A stretch of DNA of 64,000 nt from JBAZTO01 sp041661865 (lineage in GTDB: Bacteria; Planctomycetota; Phycisphaerae; SM23-33): contig JBAZTO010000019.1 of NCBI GenBank assembly GCA_041661865.1, positions 1-64,000 on the forward strand, given 5' to 3'. Shown piece by piece: positions 35,967 to 45,055 of this stretch. Position 1 is the stretch's first letter. Every line of letters begins with the position of its first letter. The notes beneath the pieces were generated by a model. The model had not been told where the DNA came from. It saw only the letters and a program-made list of their open reading frames with translations, and searched no databases. Both the position numbers and the translations under genes were made by a program.

Positions 35967-38435
35967 TCAGGCTTTTTCGGCCGATGGAGTGGCCGGGGCG
36001 TCGGGATTCGTGGGTGAGGAGTCGGGGGGCATCGGAGTTGTCGGGGCAGGCGCCGCGGGCGCGGGTTCAGGCGGGGCTGTCGGTTGGGCGGCGGCGGGAT
36101 TCCGGGCGGCCTGCTTTTCGGCCTGGACCCTGGCGGCCAGCAGTTCGGCGGCCGAGGCCCGCTTGCCCGCCGGCGTGGGGTAGCTGGGTCGCGAATGGTA
36201 GATGCCGCAGAGGCTTTTGATGAGGGATTGCTCGATCAGGTGTACTTCCTTGAGCGTCAGGTCGCAATCGTCGAGCTGGCCGTCCATCAGGCGGCGGTTG
36301 ACCATGGTGTGGACCTGGTTCTCGATCCGCCCGGGCGTCGGCTCGGACATCGACCGCACCGACGACTCCGCCGCATCGGCCAGCATGAGGATGGCGCATT
36401 CCTTGGATCGCGGCTTGGGGCCGGGATAGCGGAACTCCACCTCGTCGGGGGCCCGCTCGAGCCTGGGGCGGTGCTTCTCGGTGGCGGACTGGTAGAAGTA
36501 TTGCAGCAGCGTCGTGCCGTGATGGCTGGTGATGAACTCGTGGAGTACCCTGGGCAGCTTGTATCGCCGGGCCAGCTCGATGCCGTCCTTGACGTGTCCG
36601 ATGATAATCAGCAGGCTCATCGCCGGGGAAAGTTTGGCGTGCTTGGAGGCGATGGAACACTGATTCTCCACGAAATACTCAGCCTTGTTGATCTTGCCGA
36701 TGTCGTGGTAGTACGCGCCCACGCGGGCCAGCAGTCCCCGGGCCCCGATGGCGTCGGCGGCGGCCTCGCACATGGTGCCCAGTTGCAGCGAGTGGTTGTA
36801 GGTGCCCGGAGCGTCCATGGCCAGGCGTTTGAGCAGCGGCTTGGACGCATCGCACCATTCCAGCAGGGTCAGGCTCGTGGCCACCCCGACCAGGCGCTCG
36901 ATGAGGGGCAGGATTCCCTGGGCCAGGAAGCCCACCAGCACCGCAAAGCCCGCCGCCCACAGCCCGTCGCTCAGGATGAAACGCCAGGGCACGCTGGCGG
37001 CCAGTCCCACGGCGCAGACGGTCAGAAAGATCACAACGGCGGCGACGGCGTTGACCTCGATCAGGCGGCTGCGGCGGCGGATCTCGCGGAGTTGGAAAAC
37101 CACCGCCATCAGGGCAGCCAGCAGGACCAGGAACAGCGCAAAGTCGGCCTGCAATTGGAAAACCATCAGCACCGATAGCATGGCCCCCATGACGAAGGCG
37201 AATCGCTGGTCATAGGCGACGGTCAGAATAATGGCGCCCAGCAGGATGGGCAGGACCATCGCGTGGATGTTGCACTGGAGCGGGAAGTACATGGCCTTGG
37301 CCAGCGCCATCATCAGCAGGAGCAGGACGCCCAGTTGCGCGCCGCGCCAGTAGTTTCGGATCACCTGGGTTTGCAGCCGCACGACGTAGAAGCAGATCAT
37401 GGCCGTGATGAGCAGGCCGATGGCGGCGCGCCCGGTGGCCCGGCCCAGCCTCAACCAGGGATGCTCGCTCTTCTCGCGGGCCACGAAGGCCTCGTGCTCG
37501 GCGGCCAGCAGCAGCAGGTCATCGGCGTCCAGGCCGACGGCCTTGCCCCCGGCCAGGTCGCGCAGGCTGCGGCGCACGAGCCGCTCGCCTTCCTTGAAAT
37601 GCTCCTTGGGCGGGTCGGCCTGGATCGCGGCGATGCGGGCATCGACGTCTCTCCGCGTGGCGGCCTTGTCGATCTCGTAGAGCGGGATGCGGGGGCGGGC
37701 GACCATGAAGGTGTTGACCAGGTAGCTGCGAACGCTCTCGCGGATGGAGGGATCAACCTCGCGGACCAGATGCGCGACTGTCTCCTCCACGTCGGTGGAC
37801 CTGTCCAGGCTGATCAGGCGCCTGGCGCGGATTGTCTCCCGTCCGCTGGGGGTGATAAGGTAGACATCGGGGCTGGCGTTATCGAGATCGCTGGCCAGGA
37901 CGAGCGGAGTCTGCTGGAGGGCCAGCCGCAGACCCTGGAGTTGCTCGGGGTAACCGGGGCTTCGGGCCGGCTGGGTGACGGCCTTCCAGGCCTGGATGGA
38001 TTCGGGGGCCGAAAGGGCGAACTCCCGACGCAGGTTGGGGTCCACGTCCGATGGTTGGGTTGCCGGCGACAGCTTGCCCGGCAGCGCTGTCAGGTCCGAG
38101 ACGATCTTGCTGATGGCGGCAGCATTAAGCTTGAAGGTGGGCGGGGTGGTGTTGGCGACATTGTCGATGGCCTTGTCCAGCAGACGCTGTGGGGCAATGT
38201 CGAAATCGACTCTGGCGTGGATGTCCTGGGGGAGGTACTCCCCGCGCCGGTAGGGCAGCGGGTCCGACGGCCAGGTGTCCAGCAGGAGCATGCACAGGAA
38301 GAACAGGATCGCCACGATGAGCGAACCGCCCCCGCCGGCGGCCCTGAAACGCTGCCAAGCGGTCACCGCCTCCGCGGGCATGGCCTTGCGGAAGTCTGAG
38401 CGGCGTGGCCCTAACCTTTTCTTAATCAACCACAT
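35967..38435 (-). CDS. 7TM-HD family phosphohydrolase (PgpH-like)
   Basis: Membrane HD-domain phosphodiesterase of 822 residues; PgpH homologues degrade cyclic di-AMP. Layout: short cytosolic start, one helix (GGGSLIVAILFFLCMLLL), a large extracytoplasmic sensor region (about residues 60-330), seven helices (about 335-530), then the HD domain: GTYNHSLQLGTMCEAAADAI, YYHDIGKINKAEYFVENQ (His-Asp), IIGHVKDGIELARRYKLP, EFITSHHGTTLLQYFY and MLADAAESSVRSM. A Pro/Ala-rich tail of about 70 residues is added at the end. The upstream neighbour, 55 bases away, is phoH; this phoH-pgpH order is widespread, usually followed by ybeY, which is not found here. Confidence 0.92.
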   Translation of the reverse strand: MWLIKKRLGPRRSDFRKAMPAEAVTAWQRFRAAGGGGSLIVAILFFLCMLLLDTWPSDPLPYRRGEYLPQDIHARVDFDIAPQRLLDKAIDNVANTTPPTFKLNAAAISKIVSDLTALPGKLSPATQPSDVDPNLRREFALSAPESIQAWKAVTQPARSPGYPEQLQGLRLALQQTPLVLASDLDNASPDVYLITPSGRETIRARRLISLDRSTDVEETVAHLVREVDPSIRESVRSYLVNTFMVARPRIPLYEIDKAATRRDVDARIAAIQADPPKEHFKEGERLVRRSLRDLAGGKAVGLDADDLLLLAAEHEAFVAREKSEHPWLRLGRATGRAAIGLLITAMICFYVVRLQTQVIRNYWRGAQLGVLLLLMMALAKAMYFPLQCNIHAMVLPILLGAIILTVAYDQRFAFVMGAMLSVLMVFQLQADFALFLVLLAALMAVVFQLREIRRRSRLIEVNAVAAVVIFLTVCAVGLAASVPWRFILSDGLWAAGFAVLVGFLAQGILPLIERLVGVATSLTLLEWCDASKPLLKRLAMDAPGTYNHSLQLGTMCEAAADAIGARGLLARVGAYYHDIGKINKAEYFVENQCSIASKHAKLSPAMSLLIIIGHVKDGIELARRYKLPRVLHEFITSHHGTTLLQYFYQSATEKHRPRLERAPDEVEFRYPGPKPRSKECAILMLADAAESSVRSMSEPTPGRIENQVHTMVNRRLMDGQLDDCDLTLKEVHLIEQSLIKSLCGIYHSRPSYPTPAGKRASAAELLAARVQAEKQAARNPAAAQPTAPPEPAPAAPAPTTPMPPDSSPTNPDAPATPSAEKA

Positions 38436-38490
38436 AAGGCCGGAAGCTCAAGGTCTCCACTATCAGGTTTAAGTACAACTCTAATTAATC

Positions 38491-39495
38491 TTATCGGTCA
38501 TTTGGGCCTGGAGGTGCATCCTCAACGCTCGTGTCCGGCGCTTGCGTCGGCGCCTCGGGCGGGGTCTTGTCCTTCGAGTAGGCCAGGACGATGCTCTGGA
38601 CCAGTCGGTGACGCACGATATCCTGGCGCTCCAGCGTGATAAATGCCAGCCCCTTGATCCCCTGGAGGCGGAGTTTGGCGTCCTGTAGGCCGCTGAGGAC
38701 GCCCTCGGGCAGGTCCACCTGGCTGTCGTCGCCGGTGATGATCATCTTCGAGCCGTGCCCCATGCGGGTCAGGAACATGAGCATCTGCGAGGCGGTGGTG
38801 TTCTGCGCCTCGTCGAGAATGATGACCGAGTCGTTGAGGGTTCTGCCGCGCATGAAGGCCAGCGGGATGATCTCGATGAGGTCGTTGGCCATGAACCGGC
38901 GGATCTGGTCATAGTCCATCATGTCGTGCAGGGCGTCGAACAGCGGGCGGAGGTAGGGGTTGACCTTGGCCTGCATGTCGCCGGGCAGGAAGCCGAGTTT
39001 CTCGCCGGCCTCCACGGCGGGGCGGACCAGGACCAGCCGCTTGGCATGCTGGTGCTTGAGCATGTGTACCGCGATGGCCACGGCCAGGTACGTCTTGCCC
39101 GTGCCGGCCGGCCCGGTGCAGAAGACCATGTCCCGCGATCGCATCGCCTCGATGTACCGCCGCTGCCCCGCCGTCTTTGGGACAATGGGCTGCCCGGCGA
39201 CGTAGACGTCCAGGGAATCGACGCTGGCGGTTCCCTTCTGTTCCACCAGAAGCGAAATGGCGTCGGCGACGCTGGAGGCGTCGACCGGCTCGTTGCGGCG
39301 AAGGGCCTTCTGGAGGTTCTCGATGACGGCCGCCGCCCGCGAGACGTTGGCGGTGGCGCCGGTCACCTTCACCTGGTCGTCACGCGCGAAAATCTGCACA
39401 TCCAACGCCTGACGGATCATCCTCAGGTGCCTATCGGCCGGCCCGAAAAGCGCGCCCCGCTTGCGGGGATCTTCCAGTGTTATGCTCAGTTCCAA
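38491..39495 (-). CDS. PhoH-like ATPase
   Basis: PhoH family P-loop ATPase of 334 residues, linked to RNA metabolism. An N-terminal KH-like part (LFGPADRHLRMIRQAL, VKVTGATANVSRAAAVIENL) is followed by the ATPase with Walker A VFCTGPAGTGKTYLAVAIAV, LVRPAVEAGEKLGFLPGDM, Walker B DSVIILDEAQNTTASQMLMF and the sensor MIITGDDSQVDLP. The start codon is TTG 39495 with AGGAA eight bases upstream. It is the first gene of a likely operon with the HD phosphohydrolase. Confidence 0.93.
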   Translation of the reverse strand: MELSITLEDPRKRGALFGPADRHLRMIRQALDVQIFARDDQVKVTGATANVSRAAAVIENLQKALRRNEPVDASSVADAISLLVEQKGTASVDSLDVYVAGQPIVPKTAGQRRYIEAMRSRDMVFCTGPAGTGKTYLAVAIAVHMLKHQHAKRLVLVRPAVEAGEKLGFLPGDMQAKVNPYLRPLFDALHDMMDYDQIRRFMANDLIEIIPLAFMRGRTLNDSVIILDEAQNTTASQMLMFLTRMGHGSKMIITGDDSQVDLPEGVLSGLQDAKLRLQGIKGLAFITLERQDIVRHRLVQSIVLAYSKDKTPPEAPTQAPDTSVEDAPPGPNDR

Positions 39496-39622
39496 AAAAC
39501 CGTTCCTTCAACTAGAACCACAGTGTTGAATACTACCGTCCGGCGGCACAAGTTGCACGCGGAAGCAGCAAGATTCCGGCGGATCGGTTATTCCCGCAGG
39601 CCCCCGCGCCCCGCAGTCAGCG

Positions 39623-39664
39623 CAAAAAAAAGGCGAGGCGGCAACCGAAGTCGCCGCCTCGCCC
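39623..39664 (-). terminator. Rho-independent terminator of the pseudopilin gene
   Basis: On the minus strand an 11-bp GC stem, GGCGAGGCGGC with GCCGCCTCGCC around a short loop, is followed by eight Ts (39623-39630 complement). It lies 28 bases past the pseudopilin stop. Confidence 0.92.
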
Positions 39665-39691
39665 GAGGGTCTCAGGATCAAGAACGAGGAG

Positions 39692-40630
39692 TTATTGCTT
39701 GAATGGACCGATCAGGAAGGCGTCGTCAGGCTCCTGCCATGAAGCTCCCCATGTGGTACATTTGAGGTCGCCGGTCGTAACGGCGGTACGGCAATTAGCG
39801 GGGCCCGTGTTGCCGTAGGTGCTGTAGATATTGTCGTCGCCCTTGCCGCCGCCCGCCAGCGTGCCGACATCCGCGCGCTTGTTCTTGGAGGTGGAGCCGT
39901 CAGCCAACAGGGTATTGTTGAGTTCGCCGTTGTGGTTGGGGCTGTTCCACAGTTTGATCACGACGTCAGAAGCCTCCGTGCCGGAAGCGGGGAAAGCGTT
40001 GGCTTCGAGAGCGGCCTTCTGGCTACCGTCCCAGTTGGGGCTCTTGTCAGCCATCCAGACCTGCCGAGGACGTTGCGAGGTCAACACGGTGCCTCTTGTA
40101 GCCATCTGGTGAGAGTAGCTCACGCCCTTGACGGCCAATAAGGATATGTTCTTAGTATCATCTCCCCAGGTGCCGGTCTTGGCAGTGCGAAAATGGAAGT
40201 CGAAGGCATAGGCGCCGGTGTTGGGATCCTTGGGCTCGGTATCCTTGGTGTCATCCGTGCTGGGGCAGACAAACAGGCCTGGGTCACTCTGGGTGCTGCG
40301 AAGGATCAGGAACATCAATGCCGTGATGGAATGGTCAAGGGCGTTGTTGCTTGCGTCCCTGCGGGCGCCGTAATTCTTGCCCGTGGGGAAAAAGAAGTTG
40401 CTGTCGCCATTAGCAGAGGTATTGGCGCTGGCCAACATCGGATACTTGTCGTCATTGTCGGCCATGTAAACAAGGCCGGCCTTGCCGATGCCCGACAGGT
40501 TCGCCATGCACTTGAGCTGGTTGGCCAGTTCCTTGGCTCTGCCAAGGCTGGGCAGCAGGATGGAAACCAGCAGGGCGATGATGGCAATAACCACCAACAA
40601 CTCAACCAGCGTAAAACCCTTTTTCTTCAT
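39692..40630 (-). CDS. Type II secretion/pilin-like pseudopilin
   Basis: Prepilin-type protein of 312 residues with the short leader MKKKG and the processed N-terminus FTLVELLVVIAIIALLVSI: cleavage after Gly5, Glu at mature position 5, then the hydrophobic spine helix. The helix continues into LLPSLGRAKELANQLKCMAN, typical of the large Planctomycetes/Lentisphaerae pseudopilin family, whose C-terminal domain is beta-rich and whose role is thought to be in secretion or fibres. ATG 40630 has AAGGAGAG upstream. No gsp or pil assembly genes are adjacent; the gene is single, with a very long structured leader and a strong terminator. Confidence 0.9.
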   Translation of the reverse strand: MKKKGFTLVELLVVIAIIALLVSILLPSLGRAKELANQLKCMANLSGIGKAGLVYMADNDDKYPMLASANTSANGDSNFFFPTGKNYGARRDASNNALDHSITALMFLILRSTQSDPGLFVCPSTDDTKDTEPKDPNTGAYAFDFHFRTAKTGTWGDDTKNISLLAVKGVSYSHQMATRGTVLTSQRPRQVWMADKSPNWDGSQKAALEANAFPASGTEASDVVIKLWNSPNHNGELNNTLLADGSTSKNKRADVGTLAGGGKGDDNIYSTYGNTGPANCRTAVTTGDLKCTTWGASWQEPDDAFLIGPFKQ

Positions 40631-41014
40631 GATACTCTCCTTCACCTTTTCCACCGCCTCGTTGTTCTGCCAGGCAGGCCGTTTCGGACTAACGGGAAAA
40701 CTGGATAATTAGTCCTTCATGCGGCTCCGAAAGCAGGCTTCCTAGCTCGCCCAATTCGGCGGTAGGCCTGGTTCGAACTCTCCAGACGAACGCCGTCTGG
40801 ATTCTTTTCAAGTAAACCAGCGGTTGGCGTTTCCGCTGGGCAGCAACCCAGTTTGCCTTTCGCGATAAACCGCCGCTTCCAGCGGAAGAGGCCGGGCCTA
40901 AACGCTAAAGGCCATCACGCGGGAGAGAGTTCAGGAGAGAGAGCCGAAGATTCAAGATCGTATTAGGGCAGACTCATCCAGCTATCGTCTCTCGAACACT
41001 TCTCCGTTGCTTAA
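40631..41014 (-). ncRNA. Long structured 5' leader of the pseudopilin mRNA, candidate riboregulator
   Basis: About 380 untranslated bases separate a TACAAT box (41015-41020) from the pseudopilin ATG. The leader holds several hairpins: 40686-40715 (GGACTAA/TTAGTCC), 40782-40800 (7-bp stem CCAGACG/CGTCTGG), 40817-40839 (7-bp stem CCAGCGG/CCGCTGG), 40836-40851 (CTGGG/CCCAG) and 40873-40885. The third and fourth overlap and cannot form together. The RNA contains GCGAAAGGCAAAC and GGAAACGCC near the switch, recalling but not matching the c-di-GMP-I aptamer core. No ligand is claimed. Confidence 0.4.
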
Positions 41015-41020
41015 ATTGTA
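41015..41020 (-). promoter_or_regulatory. Candidate -10 box for the pseudopilin transcript
   Basis: TACAAT on the minus strand, the best -10-like hexamer upstream of the pseudopilin leader. The stretch 41021-41245 holds no gene; it should carry the promoter of the divergent UDPGP gene (TAGACT near 41208-41213). Confidence 0.35.
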
Positions 41021-41245
41021 CGCGGCGGGCCTAGGCCCTGTCAACGTGTCTATCGGCAAAAACCATAGTTTTCAGTAGGATTTGGCTCGCGGCCGGGGCA
41101 GGGTTTTCGGCCCACGACCGCCGGGGGAGCCCATTGACAAAGTCCAGCCGGGGGGCTTACTGTTTACCGTCAGTTGGCAATTCATGGCTTTGCACCTGCC
41201 CGGCCGATAGACTAGGTAACTCAAAGCGGTTTGGAGAGCGAGAAT

Positions 41246-42670
41246 ATGGACATCAGGGCCGTTCGCCAGAAGTTGGATAAGCACGGGCAGTCACATCTGT
41301 TACGCTATTACGATGAGCTGAGTGACAGCAAACGCACGGTCCTGCTGGAGCAGATTGCTTCCATCGATTTTGACAAGATGGATGAGTTGATCGCCCGGTA
41401 CGTGCTTGAAAAGCCTGTCGTTCGCCCGATGGGCCAGATATCGCCTCCTCCCATCGTCTCGGCCCGGTCGACCGACGCGGCGGCACAGGCTGAGCTGAAG
41501 GCCGCCCGCAGGCGTGGCGAGCAATTGATCTCCGAGGGCAAAGTCGCAGCCTTCGTGGTCGCCGGCGGGCAGGGGACGCGCCTGGGCTACGAAGGGCCCA
41601 AGGGCTGCCTCGAAGTGACGGCGGTGGCCAAGAAGTCGCTGTTCCAGGTATTTGCGGAGCAGATACTTGCGGCGTCGCATCGCCATCGCGTGACGATCCC
41701 CTGGTACATCATGACCAGCCAGGCCAACGACGTGGCCACGCGGGCTTTCTTCCGCCAGAACCAGTTCTTTGGCCTCAACGCCAAGGACGTGTTCTTCTTT
41801 CCGCAGGGGATGATGCCGGCCATCGGGCTCGACGGCAAGCTGCTGCTGAGCGACAAGGGGTCGATGGCGATGAGTCCCGACGGCCACGGCGGCTGTCTGG
41901 CGGCCATGCGCCGCAGCGGCGCGTTGGAGGACATGGCCAAGCGCGGCGTCGAACTGATCAGCTACTTCCAGGTGGACAATCCCCTGGTTCACTGCATCGA
42001 CCCGCTGTTCCTGGGGCTGCACGATCTGAGGAAGGCCCAGATGAGTGCTAAGGCCCTGCCCAAGCGCGACCCGATGGAGCGTCTGGGCAACTTCTGCGTG
42101 GTTGACGGCAAGGTGACGGTCATCGAGTATTCGGACATGCCCGAGGAGTTGGCGCGGGCCACCACCGAGAGCGGGCGGCTGAAGTTCAGTTCCGGCAGCA
42201 TCGCCATTCACATTCTCTCGCGGGCCTTCGTGGAAAAGCTCACTGCGGCCGATGGCAAGCTTTCGCTGCCCTTCCACCGGGCCGACAAGGCGGTGGCCTG
42301 CGTGGACGAGTCCGGTAACGTGGTCAAGCCCGCCAAGCCCAACGCGGTCAAGCTGGAGATGTTCGTTTTCGACGCCATGCCCCTGGCTGAGGCGACCGCG
42401 ATCCTGGAGACCGATCGGGCCGAGGAATTCAGCCCCGTCAAGAACGCCACCGGCGAAGACAGCCTGGCCAGCAGCCTGCACGACCAGGTCCGCCGCGCGG
42501 CAGCCTGGCTGGAGGCGGCCGGCGTCAAGATCCCGCGCGACGCCGACGGACATGTCGCGGCAGCCATCGAGATTTCCCCGCTGCTGGCTGACAGTGCCGC
42601 GGCCTTGATCGGAAAGGTCGATCCCAAAAAGACCGTCATTTCCGGTGGGCAAAGCCTCTATCTGGGCTGA
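41246..42670 (+). CDS. UDPGP family UDP-sugar pyrophosphorylase (eukaryote-like)
   Basis: Uridylyltransferase of 474 residues related to eukaryotic UDP-N-acetylglucosamine pyrophosphorylase (UAP1), making UDP-GlcNAc or UDP-glucose from the sugar 1-phosphate and UTP. Motifs: the uridine-binding loop VVAGGQGTRLGYEGPKG (about residues 106-122), WYIMTSQANDVATRAFF, FFFPQGMMPAI, SPDGHGGCLAAM, YFQVDNPLVHCIDPLFLG, KRDPMERLGNF and the late EMFVFDAMPLAE with EEFSPVKNATGEDS. The start is ATG 41246, behind GGAGAGCGAG. The product would feed cell-envelope glycans. NAD kinase follows on the same strand after 183 bases of repeats. Confidence 0.9.
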   Translation: MDIRAVRQKLDKHGQSHLLRYYDELSDSKRTVLLEQIASIDFDKMDELIARYVLEKPVVRPMGQISPPPIVSARSTDAAAQAELKAARRRGEQLISEGKVAAFVVAGGQGTRLGYEGPKGCLEVTAVAKKSLFQVFAEQILAASHRHRVTIPWYIMTSQANDVATRAFFRQNQFFGLNAKDVFFFPQGMMPAIGLDGKLLLSDKGSMAMSPDGHGGCLAAMRRSGALEDMAKRGVELISYFQVDNPLVHCIDPLFLGLHDLRKAQMSAKALPKRDPMERLGNFCVVDGKVTVIEYSDMPEELARATTESGRLKFSSGSIAIHILSRAFVEKLTAADGKLSLPFHRADKAVACVDESGNVVKPAKPNAVKLEMFVFDAMPLAEATAILETDRAEEFSPVKNATGEDSLASSLHDQVRRAAAWLEAAGVKIPRDADGHVAAAIEISPLLADSAAALIGKVDPKKTVISGGQSLYLG

Positions 42671-42675
42671 GGCCC

Positions 42676-42850
42676 AGGAATGACGAAGCTCGAATTACGA
42701 ATGACGAATCAATGACGAAACCCCAATACCGATAAGGTGCAGGTGGCTGGCGGGTAGGAATATACTTAGCGGGAGGGATTTGTCGAACGTGTCGGGTGTC
42801 TATTGTTCGGGCTTCGTCATTCGAATTTCATCATTCGTCATTGGTTTCAA
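42676..42850. repeat. Inverted ATTCGTCATT-type repeats between UDPGP and nadK
   Basis: A run of GAATTACGAATGACGAATCA-like bases (42683-42720) is followed about 100 bases later by the inverted form (GGCTTCGTCATTCGAATTTC, then ATCATTCGTCATTGGTTTC). The two arms could form a long stem just upstream of the nadK start. This ATGACGAATGACGAA type is a common intergenic repeat in these genomes. Confidence 0.75.
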
Positions 42851-42853
42851 AAA

Positions 42854-43696
42854 ATGTCCCGGAAAATAATCATCATCGCCAACGCGCTGAAGCCTGCCGT
42901 GTCCGAGCAGGTCGAGCAGTTGCGCCCGTGGCTGGAACAGCACGCGGAGATACTGGGCGTCGCGCCGGCCCACCAGCCTCTCCCGCCCGCGGCGGCCCAG
43001 GCCGACCTGTGCATCGTGTTTGGCGGGGATGGCACGCTGCTGGCCGCGGCGCGGGCCCTGACCGGCACGGGCGTTCCGCTACTGGGCGTGAACATGGGCA
43101 AACTCGGCTTCCTGGCCGACTTCAACGTCGAGCACATGCAGAAGCACCTGGCCGAGATCCTCGCCGGCGCCGTCCAGCCGACCGAACGCATGATGCTGGA
43201 TATCTGCGTCCGCGACTGCAAGAAGCACGCCTTTTGCTCGGCGGTGGTCAACGACGTGGTCTTTGCCGCCGGGGCGCCTTTTCGCATGATCGACCTGGAT
43301 GTCTACCAGGGCGAAGACGGCATCGCCCGCTATCCCGGCGACGGGCTGATCATCTCCACGCCCACCGGCTCGACGGCCTACAACATGTCCGCCGGCGGAC
43401 CGATCATGCAGCCGACGCTGGACGCCATCGCCATCACGCCCCTGGCGCCCCACAGCCTGTCGATGCGGCCGATCATGGTCCGCAGCGACCGCCCGATTTT
43501 CGTCAAGGCCGTGCGGGTCAACGCCGGCTCAGCCGTCATTGTCGACGGGCAGGTCAGCAGCGGTCTGTGCAACGGCGACGTGGTGGAAATCAGGCGGGCC
43601 GACGTCGGGGCCAGGATCATCCCGCACCCGGGCAGGACGTTCTTCGAGACCCTCACCAGCAAACTCCAGTGGGGCACCGGCCCCCACAACATCTAA
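42854..43696 (+). CDS. nadK: NAD(+) kinase
   Basis: ATP-dependent phosphorylation of NAD to NADP. The 280 residues carry the two signatures: LCIVFGGDGTLLAAARAL (GGDG at 57-60) with GVNMGKLGFLADF, and the NAD-binding VVNDVVFAAGAPFRMI with PGDGLIISTPTGSTAYNMSA and GGPI. ATG 42854 follows a run of As without a Shine-Dalgarno. The start region overlaps the inverted repeat's right arm. A weak hairpin (GTGGG/CCCAC) followed by CCCCTTTTT lies just after the stop. Confidence 0.94.
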   Translation: MSRKIIIIANALKPAVSEQVEQLRPWLEQHAEILGVAPAHQPLPPAAAQADLCIVFGGDGTLLAAARALTGTGVPLLGVNMGKLGFLADFNVEHMQKHLAEILAGAVQPTERMMLDICVRDCKKHAFCSAVVNDVVFAAGAPFRMIDLDVYQGEDGIARYPGDGLIISTPTGSTAYNMSAGGPIMQPTLDAIAITPLAPHSLSMRPIMVRSDRPIFVKAVRVNAGSAVIVDGQVSSGLCNGDVVEIRRADVGARIIPHPGRTFFETLTSKLQWGTGPHNI

Positions 43697-43768
43697 TCGT
43701 GGGGAAGCCCACAACCGCCCCTTTTTCCGGTAGACCCCGCGAAGCCTCGCAAAAACAGAAGCGGGTGA

Positions 43769-43800
43769 CCCGGTCCGCCTGAAATAATGTTTGAACAGTC
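43769..43800. repeat. Solo IS630-like end remnant
   Basis: GCCTG, two mismatched bases, then ATAATGTTTGAACAGT match the left end of the IS at 1086-1108 at 21 of 23 positions. No transposase is nearby, so it may be a leftover end of a related element. The surrounding stretch 43697-43933 holds no gene. Confidence 0.45.
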
Positions 43801-43933
43801 GTTTTGTGCCTTAAGACAAAGAAGTTATGAATACAATAAAGATCTGTCGCCTGGCCTGAAATCGCATGTTCAAGGATGAATTCAGCATAATGGAAGAATT
43901 CCGAGTCTCTGGCACCGATATCGTGCCGCGGAC

Positions 43934-45055
43934 TCAGAGCTTCAGGTATTTGTCCGCCCCTTTCAGCCGAGGGGCAAGTCCGGCCAGGTCGCGAAGGGAG
44001 CCAATCCTGCTTCCATCCTTACGCAATGACAGGATTCGGTTAACCACGGTCGGCCCGAGGCCTGGCACACGGAGAAGCTCGAACTTACCGGCCTTGTTGA
44101 CGTCGAGGGGGAAGAATTGCGGATTACGCTGGACCCAAACCGCCTTGGGATCGGCCTGAAGCGATAGGTTGCCGTCCGGCTCGAAGGGTATCTCCTCGGC
44201 GACAAAACCGTACTTGCGCATGAGCCAATCCGCCTGGTAAAGCCGATGCTCGCGCGTGAGCAGGTCGCCGGAATTTTGCGGCATAAGGCGTTCGCCAGGA
44301 AGACGCGGCTCCCCCAGCCCACGCTGGTAGGCGCTGAAGTAGACTCTGCTAAGCCGCAGGCGGCGATACAGGCCGAAGGTCGCACGCACCAGGTCGGCGT
44401 CCTTCTCGTCGGCTGCGCCAACGATGAATTGAGTGGTCTGGTGAACGCCTGCGTAACGGGAGCCTGGCGCGGTCAACTGGCTGATCCGGCGGACGCCGCC
44501 GACAATATCCCTCTCGAAATTCTTGGTTGGCGAAAGCTGCTCGAATGCCGAACGATGCGGCGCCTCGACGTTCAGCGAGACCGCGCTGGCCAGCGAGAGC
44601 GCTTCCTCAACGGCCGCATCCGATGCGCCCGGAATGATCTTAAGGTGAATATATCCGCGGTACTGATGGCGCCGTCGCAGCAGGCTGGCGACTTCCAGCA
44701 GGCGGCTCATCGTGTGATCGGCGTCGCGAATCACCCCGGAACTGAGAAAAAGCCCGTGTATCCGCCTCTGCCGCACATAGTCCAGAAATATCGAGACGAT
44801 CTCCTCGGGCGCCAGGCTGTAGCGTGGAACATCCCTGCCCTGACGAAAAGGACAATAGCGGCATTGGTTAACGCAGACATTCGACAGAAGCGTCTTGAGC
44901 AGGATGGACTGACCACCCCGCGGAAGTGACACCGGATACAGCCATGTCCCGTCCCGGCCGCGAACACGGTGCTCGTCCTTCTGTGTTCCGCAGGCACAGG
45001 CCAGGTCGAATCGCGATGCATCAGCCAGATATTCGAGTTTTTTCCGAGCATCCAT
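43934..45055 (-). CDS. Radical SAM protein, putative DNA modification/repair type
   Basis: Radical SAM enzyme of 373 residues of the SplB-like subgroup annotated as putative DNA modification/repair protein. The iron-sulphur motif is CVNQCRYCPF (Cys61, Cys65, Cys68), followed by a TIM-barrel (LFLSSGVIRDADHTMSRLLE, HLKIIPGASDAAVEEAL, SLNVEAPHRSAFEQLSPTKN, TTQFIVGAADEKDADLV). A C-terminal helix-hairpin-helix DNA-binding tail follows (AGKFELLRVPGLGPTVVNRI). The start is ATG 45055; the longer frame to 45280 has no support, and a TATAAT lies about 30 bases upstream. In many genomes it is paired with a uracil-DNA-glycosylase-like partner, which is absent here. Confidence 0.88.
   Translation of the reverse strand: MDARKKLEYLADASRFDLACACGTQKDEHRVRGRDGTWLYPVSLPRGGQSILLKTLLSNVCVNQCRYCPFRQGRDVPRYSLAPEEIVSIFLDYVRQRRIHGLFLSSGVIRDADHTMSRLLEVASLLRRRHQYRGYIHLKIIPGASDAAVEEALSLASAVSLNVEAPHRSAFEQLSPTKNFERDIVGGVRRISQLTAPGSRYAGVHQTTQFIVGAADEKDADLVRATFGLYRRLRLSRVYFSAYQRGLGEPRLPGERLMPQNSGDLLTREHRLYQADWLMRKYGFVAEEIPFEPDGNLSLQADPKAVWVQRNPQFFPLDVNKAGKFELLRVPGLGPTVVNRILSLRKDGSRIGSLRDLAGLAPRLKGADKYLKL

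Noticed and set aside
40733..40890. c-di-GMP-I riboswitch
   Set aside because: GGCAAAC is present, but the GGGACGCAAAGCC half and the tetraloop receptor pattern are not. Kept only as an unnamed structured leader.
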